The position numbers and the translations under genes are program-made. Positions 23,601-32,981 of a stretch of DNA of 64,000 nucleotides are shown piece after piece. A model generated the notes under the pieces. The model made no database searches and was not told where the DNA came from. It saw only the letters and a list, made by a program, of their open reading frames with translations. Location: assembly GCA_007449985.2 (NCBI GenBank), contig VIIQ02000085.1, positions 1 through 64,000 on the forward strand. Direction: 5' to 3'. Every line of letters starts with the position of its first letter. The first letter of the stretch is position 1. This DNA is from Desmodesmus armatus (lineage: Eukaryota > Chlorophyta > Chlorophyceae > Sphaeropleales > Scenedesmaceae).

Positions 23601-24164
23601 GTCCCCCCCCCCCTCCCCGCCCTTGCAGGCTGACCTGAAGCGTGTTCGTCGCATCCTGTGCATCCCCACTCTGCGCTCGTATACAACTGACTGGCGCCTT
23701 CCCTGCCCCCTAGTGTGCTGTCCCCCCCCCCTCCCCGCCCTTGCAGGCTGACCTGAAGCGTGTTCGTCGCATCCTGTGCATCCCCACTCTGCGCTCGTAT
23801 ACAACTGACTGGCGCCTTCCCTGCCCCCTTCTGTGCTGTCCCCCCCCCCTCCCCGCCCTTGCAGGCTGACCTGAAGCGTGTTCGTCGCATCCTGTGCATC
23901 CCCCAGGACGTGTCCAACCAGGTGATGCGTGTCACAGCAGGCCGTGTGCTGGAGGAGGTGGTCAGCGACATATACCTCATGGGGGCTAAGCCGGTGGGAG
24001 AGTATGAGGCGGAGCGCGTCGACAACACCATCAAAGACCTGCAGATTGACAGGTGGGTTGTTGGTGAAGCAGCGCTCCAATGCAATTCACGTGACCTCTG
24101 TAGCAATTTATGTGGACCCCGCCTGTACCCTGCCTGACGCCGTGCTGCCTATCGCCCCCCCCCC

Positions 24165-24197
<33 letters not shown>

Positions 24198-27100
24198 CCC
24201 ACTCACCCCCCCTCCCGCAGGTCTGTTGCTCTTGATGTCGTGAAGGACATGACGAAGCAGCGTTTCAAGGCGTACGTGCAGCAGGCTCAGAAGGAGCGTG
24301 ACAGGCGCGCAGCGGCGCAGGTGCTGAAGAAGCTGGTGCAGTTCAACGCACTCGTGGTCACACCAGTGCTGGAGCGGGTCAAGACAGGTACCGGGGGGGG
24401 GGGGGGGGCGGCTGTTCGAGGTGTACGTCAAAGTGTGTGTGTGGTGGTGGTGGTGGGGGGGGGGGGGGGGGGGGCAAAGAAGGGGGGGGGGAGGAGGGCA
24501 ACGCAGTCGTGGTTCGAGCAGTGCTAGACTGCGTCAAGACGTGGGCTCAGCAATGCCCGTTGCTACATCACAGAGTATCTTAACACACTACATGCTCTCA
24601 GCGTTGTGGGGCTGACTGCCCTCATGTGAGCTAACCATTGCCTGTTTGGATTGCCCATCAGTGTACTGGCAGCAGCAACAGGCAACACGTATGCATTACT
24701 AATCTCACTCTGTATGTGCCATGCACTGTTATCGACATCAACTGCTGCAGCCGGCATGGACAAGGCGAAGCAGGAGCTTGCCGACCTGTTGGCCCAAGCA
24801 GCAGAGAAGGCTAAGGCCGAGGAAGCAGCAGAGAAGGCAGCAGCAGAGGGCAGCAGCAGCGGCGAGGCAGCAGCAGCAGAGGCCAGCAGCAGCAGTAAAG
24901 AGGGCGAGCAGCCGCAAGAGGGCAGCAGTGAAGAGGCAAAGGAGCTGCAGGTGGGTGGAGCGGGAAGAGGAGTATGGATGACTTCGTTGCGCTCTGCGTG
25001 ATTCATTTCGAACGGAATCGTACATATACATCAAACGTTGCTTGTGCCGCGACGTGTGTGCACCAATGGGGTGCTGAGCAGAGCGGTTCTCCTTCGCGAC
25101 GACAACTGGCGGTCGTTCCAGTTCATCGCGGCGTTCTTTCATCGGCAATCGTCCACCTGCTCTCCGTTCACTGTTTTACGTGTGCTGCTGCTGCTGTTCT
25201 TCAGGTGAAGAAGGAGGAGGATGCTGCCACCAGCGTGAAGAAGGTACTGAGCGCGCAGCGTGGCGAGTTTGGTGCCGAGGAGCGCAAGGGGCAGAAGGAG
25301 ATCACACTGGCAGACGACCTAGAGGGACCAGTCAAGTAAGTACGGGTATTTGTTTGCGCGGTTGCGCGAATCCCTGGTTCCGCATCCAATTGATCGGAAA
25401 CCGTGGATCGTGATGGTGGACGGGTGTCCGACCTGACTGCTGTTCCTGGCGAATCATGGGACTTTGGCGCTGCTGGTCCGCCAGTTCAATTACGTCTGTG
25501 CCGACCTATGCACAGCCTCTGCATAGCTGCAGTGCTGCCAACAGCAACCAGCATAATGCGCTCAGCACAGGGCGTAGCTGTACAATGAACAACCAACAAA
25601 ACCGCTACCGTATCCAAGCCTGGAAACAACCTGTGCATAGCCCAAACATCAACCCATGCTGCGCGCCCTTCATCCTCATCACTAACAATCACCTCGCCAT
25701 CCTGTCCCCTCCCCTGCGTACTACTTAGGGCTTAGCTGTACAAGCAGTACCTGCTGTACAGCATGTCAGGCCACACACACTCCCTGTCCCTGTCACTAAC
25801 AGTCACCTCAATGCCCCCCCCCCCCTTGCCTGCGTACCACCCCAGGGCTTAGCTGTACAAGCAGTACCTGATGTCAGCCCCCCCCCCTAGCATGTCAGGC
25901 CGCACCCCCCGTCCCAATCCACTAACAACACCTCAATCTCCTGCCCGCTCCCCCTTCTTTGCAGGGCTGAGCTGTACAAGCAGTACCTGATGTACAGCAT
26001 GTCGGGTGACGTGGTTGAGCTGCCGGTGGGTGGGGTGATCCGCAAGAAGAACAGTGCAGTCACGCAGCAGGCTGAGATGGCACGACTCAACCAGCTGGGA
26101 GACATCCTGGGCATGAGCCCTCTGGAAGTGCGCGCAGTGCAGCAGGACCTCGCATCACAGGCATTCAAGCAGCAGGTGAGGCTTGATTTGTTTTACGTGT
26201 CTGCGTGTGTTGTGTGTGTGTGTGGGGGGGGGGGGCTACATGGAAGGACAGTGTGATGAGGGTCTACGTGTCGAGTGGCTGCAGCCCACTGGAAGCGCGT
26301 TGGCATTCAAGCAGCAGGTGAGGCTTGATTTTGTTCTGTTTTTGGGGAGAGGGGGGGGGGGTGCTACTTGTAAGGACAGTGGTGTTGAACGTGTTTTATC
26401 AGAGGGGCTTTGGTATTGAGTGCCTGCAGCCCACTGGAAGTGTGCGCAGTGCGGCAGGACCTCGCCTACAGGCATTCAAGCAGCACGTGAGGCTTGGGTT
26501 TTTGCGATGGGTGTGTGTGGTTTGGGGGTGGGGGGGGGGTCGCTACTTGTAAGGGCAGCGTGTGGAGAGTCTAGGTATCGAGCGGCTGCAGGCCACTGGA
26601 AGAGCGTGCGGTGCGGTAAAAACTGGCCTGACCACAGCCGTAGCCCTCTGCAGCAACCTACAAGCTGCCCTACTCGTTCAACATTGCAAGTGCACATTAC
26701 CCCTCAGCCCCCCCCCCCCTCTCTTACACAGTCCACTGACATGCTGCGTGGCAGCGGCAGCCGGTCTGCTACCCCCCCCCCCCCCCATCACCACCACCAC
26801 CACCATGAACTCAAACACTCACAACCCCCCCCCCCTCCTGCCCTCCCGCCCCCTCCCCCACCCCCAGGCCACTGATGTGCTGCGTGGCAGTGGCAGTCTG
26901 TCAGCTGAGCGCAAGGAGTACCTCGAGGGGCTGGGCTCTCAGCTGGGCCTGTCCAATGAGGAGAGGGACAAGATCATCCGTGAGGCACGCACCGAGGTGC
27001 TGGGAGCTGCTGCTGCATTCGAAGGCGAAGAGCGCTGGACGGTGGAGAAGGTGAGGACAGGGTCATGGTTTGCTGCAGTGTCCTGATACTGTGTTAGTTC

Positions 27101-29225
27101 AAAAAGATGAGAGCCTGAGCCAGCGTGATGTGAGCTACAGCGTCTTGTGCTCTCTCGGTGTGAACTCATCTGGACGGCTGCCTAGTTGACGTTCCAATGC
27201 TGAATGCCCTCTTGCCTCCCTGCCGTTGCTCCGCTGTTGCCCCCCCCCCCCCCCTCTTCCTACTGCTTTTCTCACACAGGTGCTGCAGATGCACAAGGAG
27301 GGTGTGACCATCAGTAAGATGTTGGAGGAACCTCAGCGCCGCATGATGCTGCGGAGAGAACTCGACAAGAAGCTCACCGACGGAAAGGGTGAGGCACGGG
27401 GCAGTCGGTGTGTGTCGACAGAGAGACTGCATGCGTGCACATGCATGCTGGCTAGCAGTCATCCGACAAGGATAGTCAAACAATGACGCTAGTACGGAAA
27501 ACCAGGGTGTGTGTGTGTGCGCCACAGTGTTGCTTCACACATATATGCTCAGCAAGACAAATCATTCACAGCTGCGCCAGCAAGAGGAATGCTGTGCGAG
27601 AGGCTTAGCGCATCAGTCAGCACACACAGCGGGGCAAGCAGGGGGGGCGGTGCAGCTTGCGTATGTGTGTAGGGACATCAGAGGACTCTGTTCTGCCCCT
27701 CTGACCATTGCTCTGCCTGCCTTACTTGTTGTCCTGTTCCCGCCCCCCTCACCGATCAACCCCGCAGCTGAGTTTGACGCTGACTTCCTGCTTGGCGAGT
27801 TGCCCAAGGTGTTGGACATAGATGCCAAGAGGGTGCGCATGCTGCTCAAGGAGCTGGTGGGAGCACGCAAGTGAGTGTACCAAACGGCACTGGCGGCACC
27901 CGTTGGGGTCAACCTCCTTGCACACATGTCTGCCTGTTTGCTGAGCAAAATCAGACATATTGGAATATGAGCTAAAACGAATGTGAGTAATGCTAAGTCT
28001 TTTCCTATTGCAAATGTTGCAATCATGTGTGTTGACGTTGTGCAAGTATGTTGGTGTGCTAGTGTGAGCATGCCCAGCAACTTGCGCGCATGGTTCCATG
28101 CGCCTGTTTCCTATCCGCATCTTCCTCACTGGCCCGTCCTGTTCTCGCCGTGCTTTGTCGTGCAGGCGCATGCTGCTGGTTCAGGCTGTCAGCCAGCACA
28201 GGCAGCGGCGGCCCAAGGACGCAGCAACCAGCATGCTCAACCTCATCAGCGCCTACAGGTACACACGGGGTTTGGGGTAGGATTGAGATCAGGGTTGTAG
28301 GCTTGTGACAGTGAAGCACAGCTGTGCTGCTGCCAAGCAGGGGCCTTATGACTGCACTTTTGGGGTTGAGCACTGAGGTTCTGGAATGGAAGTTGGGAAA
28401 CTTGTCACCCTACATCCTGGGGATGGTGGCTAGGTCATGCAACACGCTGTGTCGGGCAATTTGGTGCATCACCCACGCTAGTTGGGGGCAGTCCGGCTGG
28501 CTGCTGTAGCTGTGGCTTTCGCTTGTGGCTGCTGACCGTTTGTTTGTTGCTGGGTTGTTGCCGATCTGCAGGGCCCAGCCTGAGGAGAGCAAGGAGGGTG
28601 GCAGTGTTGGTGTTGTGCAGTGGGGGGAGCGGGAGGAACTGAAGGACCTCTACGCACTCTTCTGCGACAAGGTGGGTGGAGGGGGTGGGGGTGGGGGGGG
28701 TATGGAGAGAAAAGGGGGGATTCTTTCTGTCTGTAGAGGTGATGGTCATGCTAGGGATGTGGGACAATGCACCACGGTTATAGGGGCTGGCATGCATCGT
28801 GCGGTCTGCAGCAGCAGTGTGCTGTGTCTTCAGTCACTTGGCAAGTGGGGATGCTGTCGTTTTGAGCTGTCAAGTATGTATGCAGAAATGTGCCGTCCCT
28901 CACAAGCTGTATGTGTGTCGCCTATCTTGTGTGTGTTCCCAACAGGTTGCTGAGGATGCCAAGCGGTCAGAGCTAGCGGGTCTGTTTGGTCACACTCAAT
29001 CTGCACAAATTTTCAACTGTGTTAGTATCAGTGTGCCGTCCCTCACAATCTGTATGTGTGTTCCGTATTCCGTGTTTGTTGATCTCACAGGTTGCTGAGG
29101 ATGCCAAGCGGTCAGAGCTTGCGGGTCTGTTTGGTCTCACCGCCGAGGACATTGCCGACATCAACACCACAGCAAGCAAGGCAGCAGAGAAGGCGAGGGA
29201 GGAGGAGGAGGCTTTCTTCCTGTGA
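14433..29225 (+). CDS. TIC110: TIC110, inner-envelope protein import component
   Basis: TIC110 spans the chloroplast inner envelope and binds incoming preproteins and stromal chaperones. Exons: 14433-14627, 15602-15772, 16745-16881, 17261-17411, 17674-17710, 18051-18134, 18421-18634, 18989-19160, 19348-19466, 19884-19941, 20196-20275, 20753-20845, 21009-21134, 23865-24052, 24221-24387, 24751-24950, 25205-25335, 25965-26175, 26868-27050, 27280-27388, 27768-27870, 28166-28258, 28572-28671, 29091-29225; about 1085 residues against roughly 1000 in plants. Residues 1-60 look like a transit peptide. Hydrophobic segments lie in exons 2 and 3 (LALAALAGLAGS and VGAVIGAALGAAVVYGG). Family signatures follow: ELTPDDVARIGQRYG, HIEVGRRL, QRKAFQRLVYLSYIVFGD, FLLPWRRVFNLTDAQ. 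An Ala/Glu/Ser-rich insert fills exon 16. Exons 2 and 11 each lack one base near a C-run, and phases around exons 4-7 do not fully agree, so small errors or a missed microexon are likely. Introns carry many exon-edge copies, listed separately. Confidence 0.92.
15862..16393 (+). repeat. Four intronic copies of the TIC110 exon 2 end
   Basis: The end of exon 2 (coding LAGLAGSTVGKGLP, then GTAGGT) is repeated four times in the next intron, ending near 15917, 16068, 16210 and 16393. Each copy keeps GGACTGGCAGGCAGCAC-like sequence, the CTGCCAG exon end and a GT donor (GTATGT, GTAGGT, GTATTT, GTGTGT). Purine-rich G-runs separate them. Confidence 0.9.
17089..17133 (+). repeat. Copy of the TIC110 exon 4 start with its 3' splice site
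   Basis: The sequence TTCTTACAG followed by CTTGACGAGCCCACTGAG, the 3' splice site and first codons of exon 4 (17261), occurs already near 17091. It diverges after about 33 bases. A long C-tract precedes both copies. Confidence 0.9.
18705..18815 (+). repeat. Copy of the TIC110 exon 7 end with its 5' splice site
   Basis: About 100 bases matching the end of exon 7 (coding AQLFVARRSNAQAIFSGYL), including the GTGAGG donor, recur here in the following intron. Substitutions are mostly at third codon positions, and there is one extra G in a G-run. The copy shows what was duplicated: exon end plus splice site. Confidence 0.9.
19575..19612 (+). repeat. Copy of the TIC110 exon 9 end with its 5' splice site
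   Basis: The end of exon 9 (coding GGAWDVESK, donor GTAGGTGG) recurs about 140 bases further on, inside the intron. The real junction is taken at 19466/19467 because only the first copy joins the upstream reading frame. Confidence 0.88.
21134..21880 (+). repeat. Six intronic copies of the TIC110 exon 13 end plus donor
   Basis: Exon 13 ends at 21134 with codons for KKKLTEDEQ and GTGAGG. Six copies of this end follow, with candidate junctions at 21311, 21420, 21522, 21634, 21743 and 21873, mostly 102-130 bases apart. Each is followed by a G-run and a shared spacer containing ATAGCAGTT and CATGCTTGTTGTAC. The first five read KKFTQDEQ or KNFTQDEQ in the matching frame; the last again reads KKLTEDEQ. 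Confidence 0.92.
22123..23900 (+). repeat. Array of about 15 copies of the TIC110 exon 14 start with 3' splice site
   Basis: The acceptor CTTGCAG and the first ~36 exon bases, coding ADLKRVRRILCIP, recur with starts at about 22124 (diverged), 22323, 22441, 22559, 22677, 22797, 22915, 23034, 23150, 23275, 23392, 23510, 23629, 23747 and 23865. The period is about 118 bases. Between them lie a shared spacer (ACTCTGCGCTCGTATACA) and a C-tract resembling a pyrimidine tract. Only the last copy continues into the conserved TIC110 sequence QDVSNQVMRVTAG, so it is taken as the real exon. Confidence 0.95.
24167..24195. repeat. CA dinucleotide repeat
   Basis: A C-run followed by about 14 CA units, upstream of TIC110 exon 15, within the intron. 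Confidence 0.95.
25728..25885 (+). repeat. Two partial copies of the TIC110 exon 18 start
   Basis: The exon 18 start, AGGGCTGAGCTGTACAAGCA, recurs near 25728 and 25845 as AGGGCTTAGCTGTACAAGCA. Both copies turn the GAG codon into TAG in that frame, so using them would end translation. The real start at 25965 keeps GAG. Confidence 0.9.
26262..26610 (+). repeat. Three copies of the TIC110 exon 18 end
   Basis: Diverged copies of the exon 18 end (coding SPLEVRAVQQ through AFKQQ, donor GTGAGGCTTG) follow in the intron near 26275-26320, 26425-26490 and 26580-26620. The first two keep the CATTCAAGCAGCA block and a GTGAGGCTTG donor. Confidence 0.85.
26729..26775 (+). repeat. Copy of the TIC110 exon 19 start with 3' splice site
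   Basis: ACACAG followed by a close match to the exon 19 start (coding TDVLRGSGS; here ACTGACATGCTGCGTGGC) lies about 135 bases before the real exon. A C-tract separates the two. Confidence 0.88.
28946..28997 (+). repeat. Copy of the TIC110 exon 24 start with 3' splice site
   Basis: CAACAG followed by GTTGCTGAGGATGCCAAGCG, the first codons of the last exon, occurs 145 bases before the real start (29091) and then diverges after the codons for LAGLFG. Confidence 0.92.
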
Positions 29226-30922
29226 GGACGTTATGACGTCATTTTTGTGACGTCATAACATAGTGTCCTATATGTATCCAGTCGTCATGATGTGCTGTTG
29301 TGCCCGCTGGTGGGGCTTGCACATTGGCAAGGCGTGTGGTTGCGGTGCGTTGTGTGCCGGTTGCATCTGGGTACGGTTGCTGCAGCAGCATTTGCAGCAG
29401 CAAGCAGGGTTCAGAGAGTGTTGAGGGAGTGTGTTTTGGTCTTGGCACAACTTACCATCACCAGAGTGCTAGGTGTCTGGTTTGGCGTGTCTCTCTTCGT
29501 AGGGCGCCAGTGGGGTTGGGGTTTGTAGGGGTGGGTTGCATGTTGTAGGCTACAGAGGTCAACATTGCTACTCAACAGGCTGTATCCACAGTTGACCTTC
29601 CAGGCAGCAACAGCATCTGCAATTGACAGTATTTGTGCAGGATGGAAACATCAAGCTGACAATGGCTAGGCCAGCTGCTAGCTGTGCTGGCATGCAGGAC
29701 GTGCAGGGTTCGATCCCTGGTGAGGCAACCACCCGTGTCTGTTTACATGTCTGTGTCGCGCTGGGTCTGGCTGCATGCTGTTGGTGCAGCCTTCACAGCC
29801 CCGTGTGTAATGATGAGCATCGGTCTGGAGAGGTTGCTACAGCCTGGTGAACAGTCAGTCCACAAGGTTTACCATGGCTCAGCAGGCCCATCTTTCCAAA
29901 GGCCAACTCAGTGAAGGCTGGTGTTCCAAAGGTCGGGGTGCCACGTCATGCCAGCATTGCATGAAGTACTGCAAGCCTTGACACCCCCCCCCCTCCGCCT
30001 TGGGTGGCCAGTTGCACCAAAGTGCTGATAGTGCTGAGAGTGACGCGACACCAATAGCCGAATGCAGGAGAGCAGCCGGGTCTTGCAACTTCACCTGTAG
30101 TTTGTAGTGGGTGGAGTTTTGCCTGGCAAAGTAACAACTGCATCAGCAGTACAGTTGGGATGCTCAGCAAGGAAATGGGGATTCTGGTCGACCAAGCAAC
30201 GAACAATGATGGATGTCGCCTAAGCCTGAAATCTGCTTCTTAAACATACACTTTCAGGATCCAGGATCAGTCCAGTCATCACTGTGCCTGACCCCTCGGA
30301 AGCGTCTGATTTTCACAGAGTAGCATTAAGGCTTTACGAAGTTGCTACAGTGCAGCACTCGGAGTCAGCAGCGCCGCACAACAGCAGCTACTGGTCAACA
30401 ACAGAAACAGCTGTCCTCAAGACAATGTTCAACAGAGGTGGTGGCAGCCAGAGAGACATGGGCTCGTTACCAGTATACAGCAAAGCCGAAAGCAAAGCGG
30501 AGAGCAGTCCTCGAAATCCCCTAAGCAGGTCCTCATCAGGCCTGCACCCCCAACAGCATGCAGCACAGATTCTGCAGCAGATGTCATCCGGTATCTGGAC
30601 CCTCGTTGCTCCCGCAGTCCCAGTAGCAGTGCTGTGTGCTGGGATATACGTCACAGCACTTCCAGCGGGCCCGGGGAGGCAGTAGACAGGGCTGCGTGTG
30701 GCTGTGACTGCTGGGACGGCAGGTGTGTTCACCACAAGCAGCTGCTACCGATGTCCTTGACACAGGGTGCTTGTCTGGGCAGCGTTGAAGTGCACCATGC
30801 ACTCGCGTGCTGCTTGCAGTATGCATCTGACTAGTACATGCACTCAGCAGCGGCCCCTGGAGTCGCCAGCTTGTTGCAAAGCAGGGCAGGCGTGTCCAGC
30901 CCATTCTCAACAAAACAATGTC
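29226..30922. other. TIC110 3' region and upstream region of the next gene
   Basis: No homology-supported exon. A TGTAA at 29806-29810 is a candidate poly(A) signal for TIC110. An open stretch at 30425-30687, with an ATG at 30425, codes a Ser-rich segment then a hydrophobic helix (LVAPAVPVAVLCAGIYV). It could be a 5' exon of the membrane-protein gene at 30923, but I cannot join the phases. A tRNA-like GGTTCGATCC near 29708 is not part of a foldable tRNA. Confidence 0.45.
29230..29259. promoter_or_regulatory. Perfect 12-bp inverted repeat with two TGACGTCA sites
   Basis: GTTATGACGTCA (29230-29241), a six-base loop TTTTTG and TGACGTCATAAC (29248-29259) form a perfect 12-bp stem, starting four bases after the TIC110 stop codon. 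Each arm holds the palindrome TGACGTCA, the CRE-type site bound by bZIP proteins. In RNA it would fold as a hairpin in the 3' UTR. Which role applies is inference. Confidence 0.8.
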
Positions 30923-32006
30923 ATGTACATTGCTGGTTCTGCAATTGCATCCATCCACCAGCTTGTTACAAGCCATCTGCCACTTCTGCTCGCATTCTCA
31001 AGGTAGGGTGCCTCTGACATCTGCACACACTACAATACATACAAGCAAACGCTGCAGACATCGCCCACCATGCTGCTTGCAGGTTCAAAGGCCGTCATGG
31101 CTTGTCCACCTCAGGCATCCAGTACAAGAGCATATACTTCAATCTGGAGCCAGCAACCGCACTGCTAGCAGCCTGGGTGTGCATATGGCTCAACCTGTTG
31201 GGCATATGCTTGCAGCGCCTCCTGCAGCTTGCACGTGCTGGGCGGTTGAGCTACGGCGCGCTGGTGCCGGCGCTGCTGCAGTTCTACCCCATGTTTTATG
31301 GGGCATGGGCGGTGTTCAACTACGTAAATGACAGGTTTTATACGATGCTGCCATCTCAGGTGTGTGGGTGCGAGGGGTGGTGATGGCGTGCGCAGGTGCC
31401 AGTAGTGTTCATGCGTGGTGATGATGCACGCGGGCGGCAGCAGGGCATGATTACGTCTGTCGGTGACGAGCTGCAGCTTGTGCCATGCACATGCTACCTC
31501 CAGCAACTGCAGAGTGGCGCCACCATCGCATGTCATGGTGTCCAACACCATGGCTGTAACACGGGCTTGTGCTGCTGCTGCCGCTGTTGCTTCCAACCTC
31601 CCCCTGCTGTTGTATCCACCTTTTGCATACCGTGCAACAGCTCTTCTTCCAGCTTACAGAGCTGGTGCCGTGCTTCTTCATCGTTACGCTGCTGGACAAG
31701 CAGAATTACAAGCAGCTGCTGCCGCTGGTGCCGCTGCTGGGGTTGGCTGTCAACACAGCACACGTGCTGCTCGCACTCAAGGAGCGAGTCCTGTGGGGAC
31801 TGTTTGTGTCAGGTGTCAACACCGTGAACGGCAGAGATGTCATGCTTATGGCCGGGGATGTCAGCTGCTTAGTGTTTTTTGGCAGCTTGTTACACAGAGC
31901 GAAGGTCAGCAGGCAGGAGCTGGTGCAGCTGGCGACTTGGGGTGTGTGTACTGTGGTTGTACTAGTTGTGGTGTATGTTGTAGGGTTGGGCTATGTGTAC
32001 CAGTAA
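30923..32006 (+). CDS. Unidentified multi-pass membrane protein
   Basis: Three exons: 30923-31002, 31083-31359 and 31641 (or 31653)-32006. Phases agree (2, then 0). The product is about 236-240 residues with roughly six hydrophobic segments, among them IASIHQLVTSHLPLLLAF, LLAAWVCIWLNLLGICL, LLPLVPLLGLAVNTAHVLLAL and a C-terminal VCTVVVLVVVYVVGLGYVYQ. The two possible starts of exon 3 are in frame with each other and differ by LFFQ. The start codon at 30923 is the first ATG in the exon frame, but an upstream exon is possible. I do not recognise the family. The gene converges with the MYND gene to its right. Confidence 0.65.
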
Positions 32007-32981
32007 CTGGCCGCTTCAAGTTTGGTGCCCCAGCCGCCAACCAGCAACTGTTCAGCTGTTCCCAACGCACCATATGGTCCGCGATTTTTGTAAAATCGAA
32101 GACAGCTGTCACACGGTGTGCTGGGCAATGATCGTCTGCAGCACACCAATCTGTTCAGCATGATCAGCTGTACATTCCTTGTGACATCCTTTTCCTGGCA
32201 CCTTTCAAGCTTGGAAGTCACTATCAACGTAAGAGGGACGCATTCTGAACAGCATGACTCAAGGGTGTACAAGAGGCGGCGGAATCTTGCTGACTGGCCA
32301 CACGTCACGATATGATATCTCTCAGAAAACTGTGGCGCCAAGTGTACGCCCAGCCTTGATGAAAGAGCACACCATGTACTGCCATACAGCCTAGTCGGTG
32401 CCCAGAACACGAAGTATGGGGGTTTGAACCAGCGTGCCTCACCATTTGCTGGCATGACTGCCGGTGCAGCGCAACCATGCACAATACACGATGCAATCAC
32501 ACGGGTACATCAGTACAGCCCAGCAGTGCCTGGTGGCACGAGGGCAGCACCCCTTCGAATCAAACAGTGACTGACTGAGCACCCAACCTGGCGTGCTTGT
32601 GCCTGCTTTTGCTGACACTGCATGCTTCCCCAAGCAACACACCCCAACATTACCTGCCAGCTGCAGTCCCTGCAATTTCTGACCACAATGCCGATCAGCC
32701 TGCCTGGGCACTGCAACAAAGGTGCTGCCCAGGGCCATGCGTTGTGCTCACAAGTCACACCTTGCCAAGTGTTACCCTTGCACTGCAAGCTGAAGCTTGA
32801 AGCAGCTGATGCTTTGTCCCCCGGTCCGACCAGCGGCGGTCTCAATCAACACTTCATGGCAGTGCATGCACACAGTGTGAGAGAGTGACGCTACCAGCAA
32901 CATGCTCATGACTGTTGGCCAATTGCAAGACACCAACATCAACAAAAAGGGACTTCCTGTCGGACACCGGCTTCAAGGGCC
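32007..32981. other. Intergenic between two convergent genes
   Basis: Contains the 3' regions of the membrane-protein gene and the MYND gene. I see no exon with support, no repeat array and no RNA gene. Confidence 0.5.
32089..32093 (+). terminator. Candidate TGTAA poly(A) signal
   Basis: TGTAA lies 83 bases after the stop codon of the membrane-protein gene. TGTAA is the usual nuclear poly(A) signal of chlorophyte algae; use here is inference. Confidence 0.45.

Noticed and set aside
22205..24106. 633-codon minus-strand open frame with repeated Cys/Gly-rich units
   Set aside because: It is the reverse reading of the exon 14 splice-site array of TIC110. The unit happens to lack stops on that strand.
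29690..29745. tRNA-like T-arm GGTTCGATCC
   Set aside because: The stem needs a six-base loop to pair fully, and no matching acceptor or anticodon stem is found. It may be a relic of a tRNA-derived element.
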